Assembly (NCBI GenBank): GCA_037200845.1
Contig: JBBCGQ010000001.1
Location: forward strand, 1,116,001 to 1,180,000
Origin: Bauldia sp.
GTDB lineage: Bacteria > Pseudomonadota > Alphaproteobacteria > Rhizobiales > Kaistiaceae
Reading direction: 5' to 3'
DNA length: 64,000 bases
Both the position numbers and the translations under genes were made by a program. Numbering within the stretch: position 1 is the stretch's first letter; each line of letters opens with the position of its first letter. Positions 17,998-24,711 of this stretch are shown one piece after another. The notes under the pieces were generated by a model. The model searched no databases, was not told the origin of the DNA, and saw only the letters and a list, made by a program, of their open reading frames with translations.

Positions 17998-18710
17998 GAC
18001 CGTTGCTCCGCGTCGAGGATGTCGTCGATCTGTTGGAGGATGATCCGCTTGATCAGCGCGCGCTCGCCGTCGCCGATCGCCTTCCACCCCATCTTGCGCA
18101 ACACCAGAGTCTGCGCGACGCGGAACACCAGCACCTGGCCGAAGATCGTGAAGACGCGGATGCGCAGCGTCTCGTCGTCCGCCGGCTTGCCGAGGATCGC
18201 GCCGATCAGCCGCCCGGCATTGTTCACCGCGTTGCCGAGAAACCGGTAGATCACGTCGAACGCCGCCGTCGGCTGCATCTGCTCGCGCACGATGAAGCGC
18301 GCCCAGCGCGCCGCGTCGGCGGTGCCCAGCATCACGTCGGCGAGCGTCTCGACCACCGCGTGCAGCGCCGCCCGCGCCGCCCTGGGCGAGGCGGTCGCCT
18401 CGGGCGCGGCGATCATCACGAGTACCGGCGCGACGCGCTTGCCGATCTGCTCGGCGATGTGCTCGGCGACCGCGAGATGCAGCCCCTCCTTGCCGCCGAA
18501 GTGATAGACGATGGCCGCGAGGTTCGCGCCGGCCGCCTTGGCGATCTCGCGCGTCGAGGCGCCTTCGAACCCGACCAGCCCGAAGGCATCGAGCCCGGCG
18601 TCGATCAGCTTGGCGCGGGTATCGCCGGCCCGCTCGCCGCGCGCCTTAGGCATCGGGACGGGCTTTCCGCGCGCCTTTGCCGGCGCCTTTGCCTTCCGGA
18701 TCGTTTTCAT
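17994..18710 (-). CDS. TetR/AcrR family repressor with CecR (YbiH)-type C-terminal domain
   Basis: A 238-residue regulator. After a basic N-terminal tail the TetR helix-turn-helix spans about residues 30-80 (TRAKLIDAGLDAFGLVGFEGASTREIAKAAGANLAAIVYHFGGKE read in parts). The C-terminal ligand domain has VIYRFLGNAVNNAGRLIGAILG and resembles CecR. In enterics CecR controls the ybhGFSR exporter, and here the HlyD, ATPase and permease genes follow in one operon. Two inverted repeats lie in its promoter, so autoregulation is likely. I chose the ATG at 18710; a GTG two codons upstream is possible. Confidence 0.9.
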   Translation of the reverse strand: MKTIRKAKAPAKARGKPVPMPKARGERAGDTRAKLIDAGLDAFGLVGFEGASTREIAKAAGANLAAIVYHFGGKEGLHLAVAEHIAEQIGKRVAPVLVMIAAPEATASPRAARAALHAVVETLADVMLGTADAARWARFIVREQMQPTAAFDVIYRFLGNAVNNAGRLIGAILGKPADDETLRIRVFTIFGQVLVFRVAQTLVLRKMGWKAIGDGERALIKRIILQQIDDILDAEQRS

Positions 18711-18717
18711 TCGCACC

Positions 18718-18759
18718 GTAATACAATCGAACGATTGAATGTGTCAATCGATCGATTGA
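18718..18759 (-). promoter_or_regulatory. Promoter with two CecR-like operators
   Basis: On the minus strand TTGACA (18742-18747) is separated by 18 bases from TATTAC (18718-18723), giving a sigma-70-type promoter eight bases upstream of the repressor's ATG. One palindrome, CAATCG-AA-CGATTG (18724-18737), fills the spacer. A second, perfect 16-base palindrome, TCAATCGATCGATTGA (18744-18759), covers the -35 box. The shared half-site CAATCG/CGATTG suggests two sites for the same TetR protein. Confidence 0.75.
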
Positions 18760-18787
18760 AGTCGAGGGCGGCGGTCCCTACACCCTC

Positions 18788-18880
18788 CGCTCATCCCCGC
18801 GAAAGCGGAACCTAGGGATCAGCCTAGCGCCGGCGCTGGTTATTCGACCTGAATCCCCGCTTTCGCGGGGAAGAGCGGAG
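18788..18880. repeat. Family C palindromic repeat pair
   Basis: CCCCGCGAAAGCGG and CCCCGCTTTCGCGGGG in inverted arrangement, 50 bases apart, bounded by CCGCTC/GAGCGG. The interior differs from other copies, while the ends are shared. Confidence 0.65.
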
Positions 18881-18906
18881 AGGAGGCGACGCCTCATCTC
18901 CTCCAA

Positions 18907-19023
18907 CTGTCATCCTTCGGCGGCGCGAAGCGCCGACCGGAGGACCAGCCTCAGCGAGGTCGAAGCATCGTGAGCGGGAGATCGGTCCTCCGGTCGCGGC
19001 TACGCCGCGCCGAAGGATGACAG
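18907..19023. repeat. Family B palindromic element
   Basis: CTGTCATCCTTCGGCGGCGC at the left end is matched by GCGCCGAAGGATGACAG at the right, with inner arms ACCGGAGGACC/GGTCCTCCGGT. The total of 117 bases could form one long stem with a central loop. A close copy is at 40029-40157. It has no coding capacity and lies between the TetR and PadR operons. Confidence 0.75.
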
Positions 19024-19042
19024 TGGAGGGGATGCGGAAGCA

Positions 19043-19639
19043 CTACGCCTCGGCGTGCCACCCGCGCCATTCCTCGATCCCCTCGAGCTTCCCGCCCTCG
19101 AGATCGACAATCAGCCGCTCGACAAACCCGAGCTCCGCCTCGCGCAGCGCAACCTCGAACTCCCGCTCGATCATGTGCAGCCGCGCCACCTGCTTGCCGC
19201 GCGCATACGTGTCGACCGAGCGCGCCTTGGCGAGTTCCACCTCAAGCAGACCGACGCGCAGCTTGAGCAGCGCCAGCGCCTCCTCCGGGGGCAGCACCGG
19301 CATCAGCGACAGCCCCGCCTCGAAGCGCGTGTATTCCTTCGCCGGCTCCGACAGCAGTTCGCTCAGCCAGTCCATCAGCTCGTGCCGCCCCGCCTCGGTC
19401 AGCTCGAACACCGTGCGCTCCGGCCGCTTGCCGTCCTTGATCGTCTCCTTGGCGACGATGAAGCCGTTGCGGCACAGCGCCTCGATCACCGAGTAGAGCG
19501 AGCCGTAGTTCAGCTTGATCGCCTCGTCCTTGCGCCGCTCGCGCATGGTCGACGCCATCTCGTACGGATGCATCGGCCGCTCGGCGAGGCAGGCGAGCAC
19601 GGCGAGCGCCAGCGGATTGGAAACCGGCCGCTCGCTCAT
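19043..19639 (-). CDS. PadR family transcriptional regulator
   Basis: A 198-residue regulator. The N-terminal winged helix (residues 8-90) has the PadR signature YGSLYSVIEALCRNGFI and the wing around GKRPERTVFELTEAG. The C-terminal half is a long helical dimerisation domain (VELAKARSVDTYARGKQVARL). It overlaps the stop of the upstream exporter gene by ATGA, so exporter and repressor are co-translated. Repressors of this type bind near their own exporter promoter and release on binding the exported compound; a matching inverted repeat lies upstream of the exporter. Confidence 0.92.
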   Translation of the reverse strand: MSERPVSNPLALAVLACLAERPMHPYEMASTMRERRKDEAIKLNYGSLYSVIEALCRNGFIVAKETIKDGKRPERTVFELTEAGRHELMDWLSELLSEPAKEYTRFEAGLSLMPVLPPEEALALLKLRVGLLEVELAKARSVDTYARGKQVARLHMIEREFEVALREAELGFVERLIVDLEGGKLEGIEEWRGWHAEA

Positions 19640-21369
19640 GCGACCGCTACTCCCGCCTCGGCCAGTTCCTTCTCCGAACGCGGCCGCCGCGGCAGCAGGA
19701 ACGAGAGGAAGAACACGAAGATCAGTGCCCCGATCTCCCACATCAGCGCGCCGGTGATCGATGCCGTGAAGTTGCGCTGGTTGGCCTCCAGCGCATGCTT
19801 GCCGACCGCGGCGCCCGCCGCCTCAGCCATCGCTGGCGCGGATGCCGAGAACGACGCCTGCGCCGCTTGCGCATCTTTGCAGCTCTGCGGCACGTCGCCG
19901 AAATCCTTGGCGCTGGCGCGGTCGTGGAAGCACGTCTCGAACGACGTCACGATTGTCGGCTGCGCGAACGCCGGCACGCCGGCCGCCGTCAGGTCGGCGG
20001 TAAGCTCCGCCCGCACCGAGTCGACGCTGGTCGTCGACTGGCTGGCGATCAGCCCGAAGAAGATGACGCCGATCACCGCGACGCCGATGGCGCCGCCGAT
20101 CTGGCCGATCGCGTTGATCACGCCCGACGCCGAGCCCGCGTCCTTGATCGGCACCTCGGCGAGGATGAACGGATAGACCGAGGCGACGACGAAGCCCATG
20201 CCGAGGCCCGAGATCAACTGGGCCGGGATCAACTCGTACGGCGTCACCGCGCCGCCGAAATGGTTGATCGTCCAGATGAACAGTACGAAGCCGATCGCCA
20301 TCGTCAGCGGCCCGGCGGTGATGATGTTGCGCCCGAAGCGCGGCACCAGGACCGGCCCGGATATGCCGGCCGCCACGCTGACGCCCAGCGAGAACGGGAT
20401 GCCGGTCAGGCCGGCTTTGAGCGCCGAGTAGCCGAGCCCGATCTGCAGGAAGAGCGTGAAGATCAGGAAGTATCCGGTGACGATGGCGAAGAACGAGCCC
20501 GACAGCGCCACGCCGGCGACGAACGAGCGCCGCGTGAAGAATTCCGGCACGACCAGCGGCGAGCCGTCACGCTTCTGCTTCCACACCTGGCTCCAGGCGA
20601 ACAGCACGAACACCGGCACCGACGCCGCCATCGAGACGAACGTCCACACCGGCCAGTCGAGCTCGCGCCCCTGGATCAGCGGATACATGAGCAGCAGCAT
20701 CGCCAGCACCACCAGCGCCACGCCGGCGAGATCGAGCTTCAGCGGATGCGGCGATTTTGCGTCAGGCAGGTAGAGCCAGCCGAGGATGATCGCGAAGATG
20801 CCGACGGGCAGGTTGACCAGGAAGATGGTGCGCCAGCCGAAGCCGAAGACGTTGCCGGCGATGAGCAGCGCGCCGATGATCGGCCCGCCGACGGTGGCGA
20901 CGCCGGCAAGCGCACCGTAGAAGGCGGAGACGCCCGCGCGCTCCTCGCTGTTGGTGTACATGATCTGGATGAGCGACAGGATCTGCGGGACCATCATCGC
21001 CGCGAAGAATCCCTGTAAGAGCCGTGCTTCGATCAGCGCGCCGGTCGAAGGCGCCAGCCCCGACCACAGCGAGGCGACGATGAACCCGGCGATGCCGACC
21101 AGGAACAGCCGCCGATAGCCGAAGATGTCGCCCAGCCGGCCGCCGGTGATCAGGAACAGCGCGAAGGTCAGCGCGTAGCCGGCAATGATCCACTGGATCG
21201 ACGAGTAGCTGGCGCCGAGCCCGGTCTGGATCGAGGGGATGGCGACGTTGACGATCGTCGTGTCGAGCAGGTCCATGAAGAAGGCGAGCAGCACGACCCA
21301 GAGCGCGATCGTGCGCCCGCGGCGCGTGAGCCCGGCACCGATGGCGGACGGCGGAGCGGCTTCGGACAT
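19636..21369 (-). CDS. MFS transporter, DHA2 (EmrB/QacA) drug-exporter family
   Basis: A 577-residue inner-membrane protein with about 14 helices. Motif A variants are visible (GGRLGDIFGYRRLFLVG) along with the DHA2 motif D-like start FFMDLLDTTIVNVAIPSIQ. A large insertion of about 100 residues between the last two helices contains two cysteines (ETCFHDRASAKDFGDVPQSC) and probably faces the periplasm. The ATG at 21369 follows GAGGAAA. The first gene of an operon with the PadR repressor, so it probably expels a toxic or phenolic compound sensed by that repressor. The substrate is unknown. Confidence 0.92.
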   Translation of the reverse strand: MSEAAPPSAIGAGLTRRGRTIALWVVLLAFFMDLLDTTIVNVAIPSIQTGLGASYSSIQWIIAGYALTFALFLITGGRLGDIFGYRRLFLVGIAGFIVASLWSGLAPSTGALIEARLLQGFFAAMMVPQILSLIQIMYTNSEERAGVSAFYGALAGVATVGGPIIGALLIAGNVFGFGWRTIFLVNLPVGIFAIILGWLYLPDAKSPHPLKLDLAGVALVVLAMLLLMYPLIQGRELDWPVWTFVSMAASVPVFVLFAWSQVWKQKRDGSPLVVPEFFTRRSFVAGVALSGSFFAIVTGYFLIFTLFLQIGLGYSALKAGLTGIPFSLGVSVAAGISGPVLVPRFGRNIITAGPLTMAIGFVLFIWTINHFGGAVTPYELIPAQLISGLGMGFVVASVYPFILAEVPIKDAGSASGVINAIGQIGGAIGVAVIGVIFFGLIASQSTTSVDSVRAELTADLTAAGVPAFAQPTIVTSFETCFHDRASAKDFGDVPQSCKDAQAAQASFSASAPAMAEAAGAAVGKHALEANQRNFTASITGALMWEIGALIFVFFLSFLLPRRPRSEKELAEAGVAVA

Positions 21370-21403
21370 GGCTGATTTCCTCGGAATCTGGCTAATACGG
21401 CCG

Positions 21404-21432
21404 CGTATATCCGGTTTCGGATATGCTGACAA
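21404..21432 (-). promoter_or_regulatory. Exporter promoter with PadR-type inverted repeat in the spacer
   Basis: On the minus strand TTGTCA (21427-21432), 17 bases, TATACG (21404-21409). The inverted repeat ATATCCG-GTTT-CGGATAT (21407-21424) sits between and over the -10 box, where a bound repressor would block polymerase. The linked PadR protein is the obvious candidate. Confidence 0.65.
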
Positions 21433-21451
21433 GGCTGTCGCTGGGGGAGAG

Positions 21452-22138
21452 CTACGAAACCCGCAAGACGTCGAAGTTCGCGCACGTCCAGCGGCGGCAA
21501 CCGGCGGCCCATTGCGCCAGGCCGGCGTTGCCGGTTCGGCGGCCCTCGGCGGCCAGCATCTGCTGACGCTCGAGTATCGCGGTGAGCACGGCATCGGGTT
21601 CGCGCGTTCCATACGAGTCTAGAAACACCGCCAGCCGCCGCCGCTGCTCCGGCGCGGAAATCTCCGGCGAACCGATGTCCAGCCAGAGCCACGCCGCATA
21701 GCCAAGATCGTGGACGCGTGTCCCCGGCGCGGCCGCATCGAAATCAATGATCGCAACGGGCGCACCGCCTCGGAAGACGAAGTTGCACGGCGAAAGATCG
21801 TTGTGGCAGACGATCTCGGCATCGGTGGCATCCACCAGCCCGCGGCCGAGATCGTGAAAGCGACGGATCAGCATTGCCGCGCGGCGCAGCGTCTCATCGT
21901 CATGAAATCCGAGATCGCCGGGCACCTCGCCGTCGATAAAACTCAACACGTCGCGACCACGCTCGTCGCTCCCGAGGTAGGCCGGAGCGCCGTCGAAACC
22001 GTTCGCCGCCAGGTGCCGCAGCAGGCGCCGCACAAAATCCGAATTCGGCGTCTGCGGCCGGCGCACCGTCTCGCCGACGCGGACGACACCCGATGTCATG
22101 CGCCCGCCGCTCAGGGCAATCTCGGGTTCGTCCGCCAT
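21452..22138 (-). CDS. Phosphotransferase-family protein (APH/choline-kinase fold)
   Basis: A 228-residue protein with the aminoglycoside-phosphotransferase (PF01636) fold. It has the catalytic loop VCHNDLSPCNFVF (HxD....N) and the metal-binding IIDFDAAAPG. It is shorter than full aminoglycoside phosphotransferases because the N-terminal lobe is reduced. The ATG at 22138 lies two bases after the stop of the PuuB-like gene, so the pair is probably co-transcribed. Members of this family phosphorylate small alcohols or amines, and many remain uncharacterised. Antibiotic resistance should not be assumed. Confidence 0.8.
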   Translation of the reverse strand: MADEPEIALSGGRMTSGVVRVGETVRRPQTPNSDFVRRLLRHLAANGFDGAPAYLGSDERGRDVLSFIDGEVPGDLGFHDDETLRRAAMLIRRFHDLGRGLVDATDAEIVCHNDLSPCNFVFRGGAPVAIIDFDAAAPGTRVHDLGYAAWLWLDIGSPEISAPEQRRRLAVFLDSYGTREPDAVLTAILERQQMLAAEGRRTGNAGLAQWAAGCRRWTCANFDVLRVS

Positions 22139-22140
22139 TC

Positions 22141-23490
22141 CTAGATCCGGTCGCGCAGCGCGTACCACAGCATCGCGGCGACCAGCGCGGGCTTGCGCAT
22201 GATCTTGCCGCCGGGGAACCGCGGCGTCGCCAGCGCAGCGAACTGGTCGAGTTTGCCCGGCGCGTTCAGGATCGCGTCGGCGATCACCTTGCCGGCGAAC
22301 GGCGCCAGCGCCACGCCCTGTCCTGAGTATCCCGCCGCCGCATAGACGCCGTTCCGCACTTTCCGGATGTACGGCAGCCGGTGCAGCGTGATCGCCAGCG
22401 TCCCGCCCCACGCGTACTCGACCTTGACGTCGCCAAGCTGCGGGTAGACGACGCGAAGATGCTTGCCGACCAGCGCCGCGACGTCGCCGCGCGCATGGCG
22501 CGCATACGTCTCGCCGCCGCCGAACACCAGCCGCCCGTCCATCGTCGGCCGGAAGTAGTAGACGACGAACCGCGTATCCGAGACGGCCTCGCCGCCGTGC
22601 AGGATGCCGCCGCTCATCCCCGCGCCGATCGGCGCGGTCGCGAGGATGTAATTGTCGATCGGCATCACGCGCGACTCGACCTCCTCGTCGATGCCGTCGA
22701 GGTAGCCATTGCCGGCGAGGATAACGGTGTCTGCGTTGACCACGACGCGCCGCCCATTATCGTCCCCTCGCCCCGAAGGGGAGAGGGCCGCGCCTCTTGC
22801 CGAGCGAAGGGAGCTAGAGGCGGGGGGTGAGGGGCCGGCAACCTCAACGCTCGTACCCCGAACAGCGGTCACCCGCGCCCCCTCGAAAATCCGCGCCCCC
22901 GCCTTCGCCGCCGCCCGCGCCAGCCCCTGCGCAAACTTCAGCGGATGGAGATGCCCGGCGCCCATGTCCCGCCGCCCGCCGAAATAAACGTCGGTCCCGA
23001 TCGCCTCGGCGAGCGCCGCACGATCGAGCCAGGTCGCCGGCTCGTAGCCGTAGCGCGAGCGCAACTTGTCGATATAGGCGCGCTCACCGTCGAGCAGCCG
23101 CGCCTTGTGCGTCGTCTCGATCAGCCCCGGCCGCCACTCCGCATCGATGCCGTGCTTCGCGATCAGCGCATGGACCAGCGCCTTCGCCTCCTCGGCGAGG
23201 CGCCAGAGCCGCATCGCCTCGTCGAGCCCGACCTGCTCCTCCAGCCAGTCCTGGTCGCGCCGCTGGCCGGTGTGCAACTGCCCGCCGTTCCGCCCCGACG
23301 CCCCCCAGCCGACGCGCTCCGCCTCCAGCAGCGCGACATCGACGCCCGCTTCGGCCAGATGCAGCGCCGCCGACAGCCCGGTGTATCCGCCGCCGACGAT
23401 GACGACATCGGCCCGGGTCGATTCAGTCAGCGCGGGGAACGCAAGCGCAGCGTCGGCGGTCGCGGCATAAAGGGAAGGGGCGTGGGTCAT
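22141..23490 (-). CDS. puuB: FAD-dependent oxidoreductase, gamma-glutamylputrescine oxidase (PuuB/OrdL) type
   Basis: A 449-residue DAO-family flavoprotein. The FAD-binding motif VVIVGGGYTGLSAALHLAEAG is at about residues 29-49, followed by WGASGRNGGQLHTGQRRDQ, characteristic of PuuB/OrdL. The C-terminal YAAAGYSGQGVALAPFAGK completes the FAD site. PuuB oxidises gamma-glutamylputrescine to the aldehyde, and a PuuA-like ligase and a putrescine transporter are encoded nearby. A segment of about 25 residues rich in Ser, Pro and Arg (from 22761-22834) corresponds to an in-frame palindromic repeat. The ATG at 23490 gives the family-like start; its ribosome site is weak. Confidence 0.85.
   Translation of the reverse strand: MTHAPSLYAATADAALAFPALTESTRADVVIVGGGYTGLSAALHLAEAGVDVALLEAERVGWGASGRNGGQLHTGQRRDQDWLEEQVGLDEAMRLWRLAEEAKALVHALIAKHGIDAEWRPGLIETTHKARLLDGERAYIDKLRSRYGYEPATWLDRAALAEAIGTDVYFGGRRDMGAGHLHPLKFAQGLARAAAKAGARIFEGARVTAVRGTSVEVAGPSPPASSSLRSARGAALSPSGRGDDNGRRVVVNADTVILAGNGYLDGIDEEVESRVMPIDNYILATAPIGAGMSGGILHGGEAVSDTRFVVYYFRPTMDGRLVFGGGETYARHARGDVAALVGKHLRVVYPQLGDVKVEYAWGGTLAITLHRLPYIRKVRNGVYAAAGYSGQGVALAPFAGKVIADAILNAPGKLDQFAALATPRFPGGKIMRKPALVAAMLWYALRDRI
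22761..22834. repeat. GC-rich palindromic element inserted in frame within the PuuB-like gene
   Basis: Outer ends CCCCTC (22764-22769) and GAGGGG (22829-22834) are inverted, with inner arms GCCTC/GAGGC. It keeps the reading frame and adds roughly SPPASSSLRSARGAALSPSG to the protein, a composition unlike the surrounding flavoprotein. Confidence 0.6.
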
Positions 23491-23504
23491 CCGGTCTGCA
23501 CGTG

Positions 23505-23804
23505 TCAGGCAGCCTCGCGCGCGCGAATGCGTCGGCGAATTTCGCCCCACCCCGCCGCTCGGATGCGCCGCAGGTCGTAGCCCGCCTGCAGGTTCAGCCA
23601 GAACTCCGCACTTGTCCCGAAATATTCCCCAAGGCGCAACGCCGTATCGGCCGTGATCGCACGCCTGCCTTTGACTATCTCGGCAACCCGGCTGACCGGA
23701 ATGTCGATGTCGCGCGCCAGCCGGTTCTGGCTGACCGCCAGCGGCTTGAGGAATTCTTCCAGGAGGATTTCGCCAGGGGGAATTGGATCGAGTTTCTTTG
23801 CCAT
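23505..23804 (-). CDS. higA: HigA-family antitoxin (XRE helix-turn-helix)
   Basis: A 99-residue DNA-binding antitoxin. It opens with MAKKLDPIPPGEILLEEFLKP, typical of HigA/VapI, followed by a helix-turn-helix (SQNRLARDIDIPVSRVAEIV) and ITADTALRLGEYFGTSAEFW. It would neutralise the toxin encoded 11 bases upstream and repress the pair's promoter. As in other higBA loci the toxin gene comes first. The module lies between the PuuB-like gene and the cupin gene, so it appears inserted into a polyamine-metabolism block. Confidence 0.92.
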   Translation of the reverse strand: MAKKLDPIPPGEILLEEFLKPLAVSQNRLARDIDIPVSRVAEIVKGRRAITADTALRLGEYFGTSAEFWLNLQAGYDLRRIRAAGWGEIRRRIRAREAA

Positions 23805-23815
23805 CTGCCTTCCAC

Positions 23816-24082
23816 CTAGTGATAGTCGACGATCTCTACGTCCCAGGCGTCGCCCTTGCGCCAGCGAAAGCAGATGCGCCATTGGTTGTTGATCCGGATG
23901 CTCTGCTGGCCTTTGCGGTTTCCCTTCAAGGCCCCCGGCGGCGACTGTAATTCCGCGACAGTGCGAGCGGCATCGAGCACCAGCAGCTTGCGTCGCGCGA
24001 GCCGCTCGATACCCGAAAACCGCCGCACCCACTCGTCGCGGAACAGCATCTCGGTGTCGCGATCGGCGAAGCTGCGGATCAT
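23816..24082 (-). CDS. higB: HigB/RelE-family toxin
   Basis: An 88-residue ribosome-dependent mRNA interferase of the HigB type, with MIRSFADRDTEMLFRDEW, the middle segment LNAA-like LVLDAARTVAELQSPPGALKG, and the C-terminal INNQWRICFRWRKGDAWDVEIVDYH that forms the RelE fold's active-site strands. Full length for the family. It starts 29 bases downstream of an inverted repeat that probably binds HigA. Confidence 0.92.
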   Translation of the reverse strand: MIRSFADRDTEMLFRDEWVRRFSGIERLARRKLLVLDAARTVAELQSPPGALKGNRKGQQSIRINNQWRICFRWRKGDAWDVEIVDYH

Positions 24083-24110
24083 TCCGCCTGAAGCCTATTC
24101 CGCCGCATAT

Positions 24111-24127
24111 ATTCTGTCAAACAGAAT
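24111..24127 (-). promoter_or_regulatory. HigA operator in the higBA promoter
   Basis: A perfect inverted repeat ATTCTGT-CAA-ACAGAAT. The minus strand carries TTGACA (24115-24120) inside the repeat, with a weak TAGGCT -10 box 17 bases further on. Binding of HigA or HigBA here would cover the -35 box. Confidence 0.6.
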
Positions 24128-24130
24128 GGC

Positions 24131-24607
24131 CTACGTCCGCCGCGGCTGCACCCCATACGGCGTGCCGTCCTTATGGTGATACCCATCCCTGTCGGCATAC
24201 GTCCGCATGTCGATGTCGGAGTAGAACGTCTCGTCATCCTCCGTCCGCGTGCCGATCTCGAGCAGCACCACGTCCGCCTGCGAGCGGTTCTGGAACGAGT
24301 GCCCGTCCGGATCGCCGGCCTTGAAGCCCGCCCAGTCGCCGGCCCGGAGGATTTCCTCGCCCGCATCGGTGACCAGCACGACTTCGCCCGAGACGACCTG
24401 GATCAGTTCGTCTTCCCTGGCGTGCCAGTGGCGCTGGCTCGACCAGCTTCCCGGCGGGATGGTGCAGAGGTTGACGCCGAACTGCGTCAGCCCGGCGGCA
24501 TCGCCGACGCGCACGCGCCGCCGGCCGCGGCAGGGCTGGTCGAACGGCGGCGGATAGAGCGTGCCGTCGCGCCGCGGCGCCGTGGCGAGATCGATCTTCT
24601 TGGTCAT
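24131..24607 (-). CDS. Cupin domain-containing protein
   Basis: A 158-residue single-domain cupin. Motif 1 reads HWHAREDELIQVVSGEVVLV (two His and Glu for metal binding), and motif 2 lies around GHSFQNRSQADVVLLEIGTR. The ATG at 24607 follows GGAG; an upstream ATG adds four residues. Cupins of this form often accompany glutamine-synthetase-like polyamine genes. No substrate can be assigned from sequence. Transcribed in the same direction as the downstream higBA and PuuB-like genes. Confidence 0.85.
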   Translation of the reverse strand: MTKKIDLATAPRRDGTLYPPPFDQPCRGRRRVRVGDAAGLTQFGVNLCTIPPGSWSSQRHWHAREDELIQVVSGEVVLVTDAGEEILRAGDWAGFKAGDPDGHSFQNRSQADVVLLEIGTRTEDDETFYSDIDMRTYADRDGYHHKDGTPYGVQPRRT

Positions 24608-24711
24608 CAGGGACTCCATGTCTGTCCGGCCCTTCGTGCCGGCGTTGCGATAGCGATGGTGTCCCCTGACAGTGACATTCCTCCGGTCTTGCTGCCGGCT
24701 TCAGGAATGCA

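Noticed and set aside
18788-19023. CRISPR array
   Set aside because: Repeats are palindromic, few and irregularly spaced, there are no uniform spacers, and no cas genes are present. No CRISPR array is visible anywhere in the window.
21452-22138. Aminoglycoside resistance gene
   Set aside because: The fold is APH-like, but the protein is short, is coupled to a metabolic oxidase gene, and shows no signature of a specific resistance enzyme.
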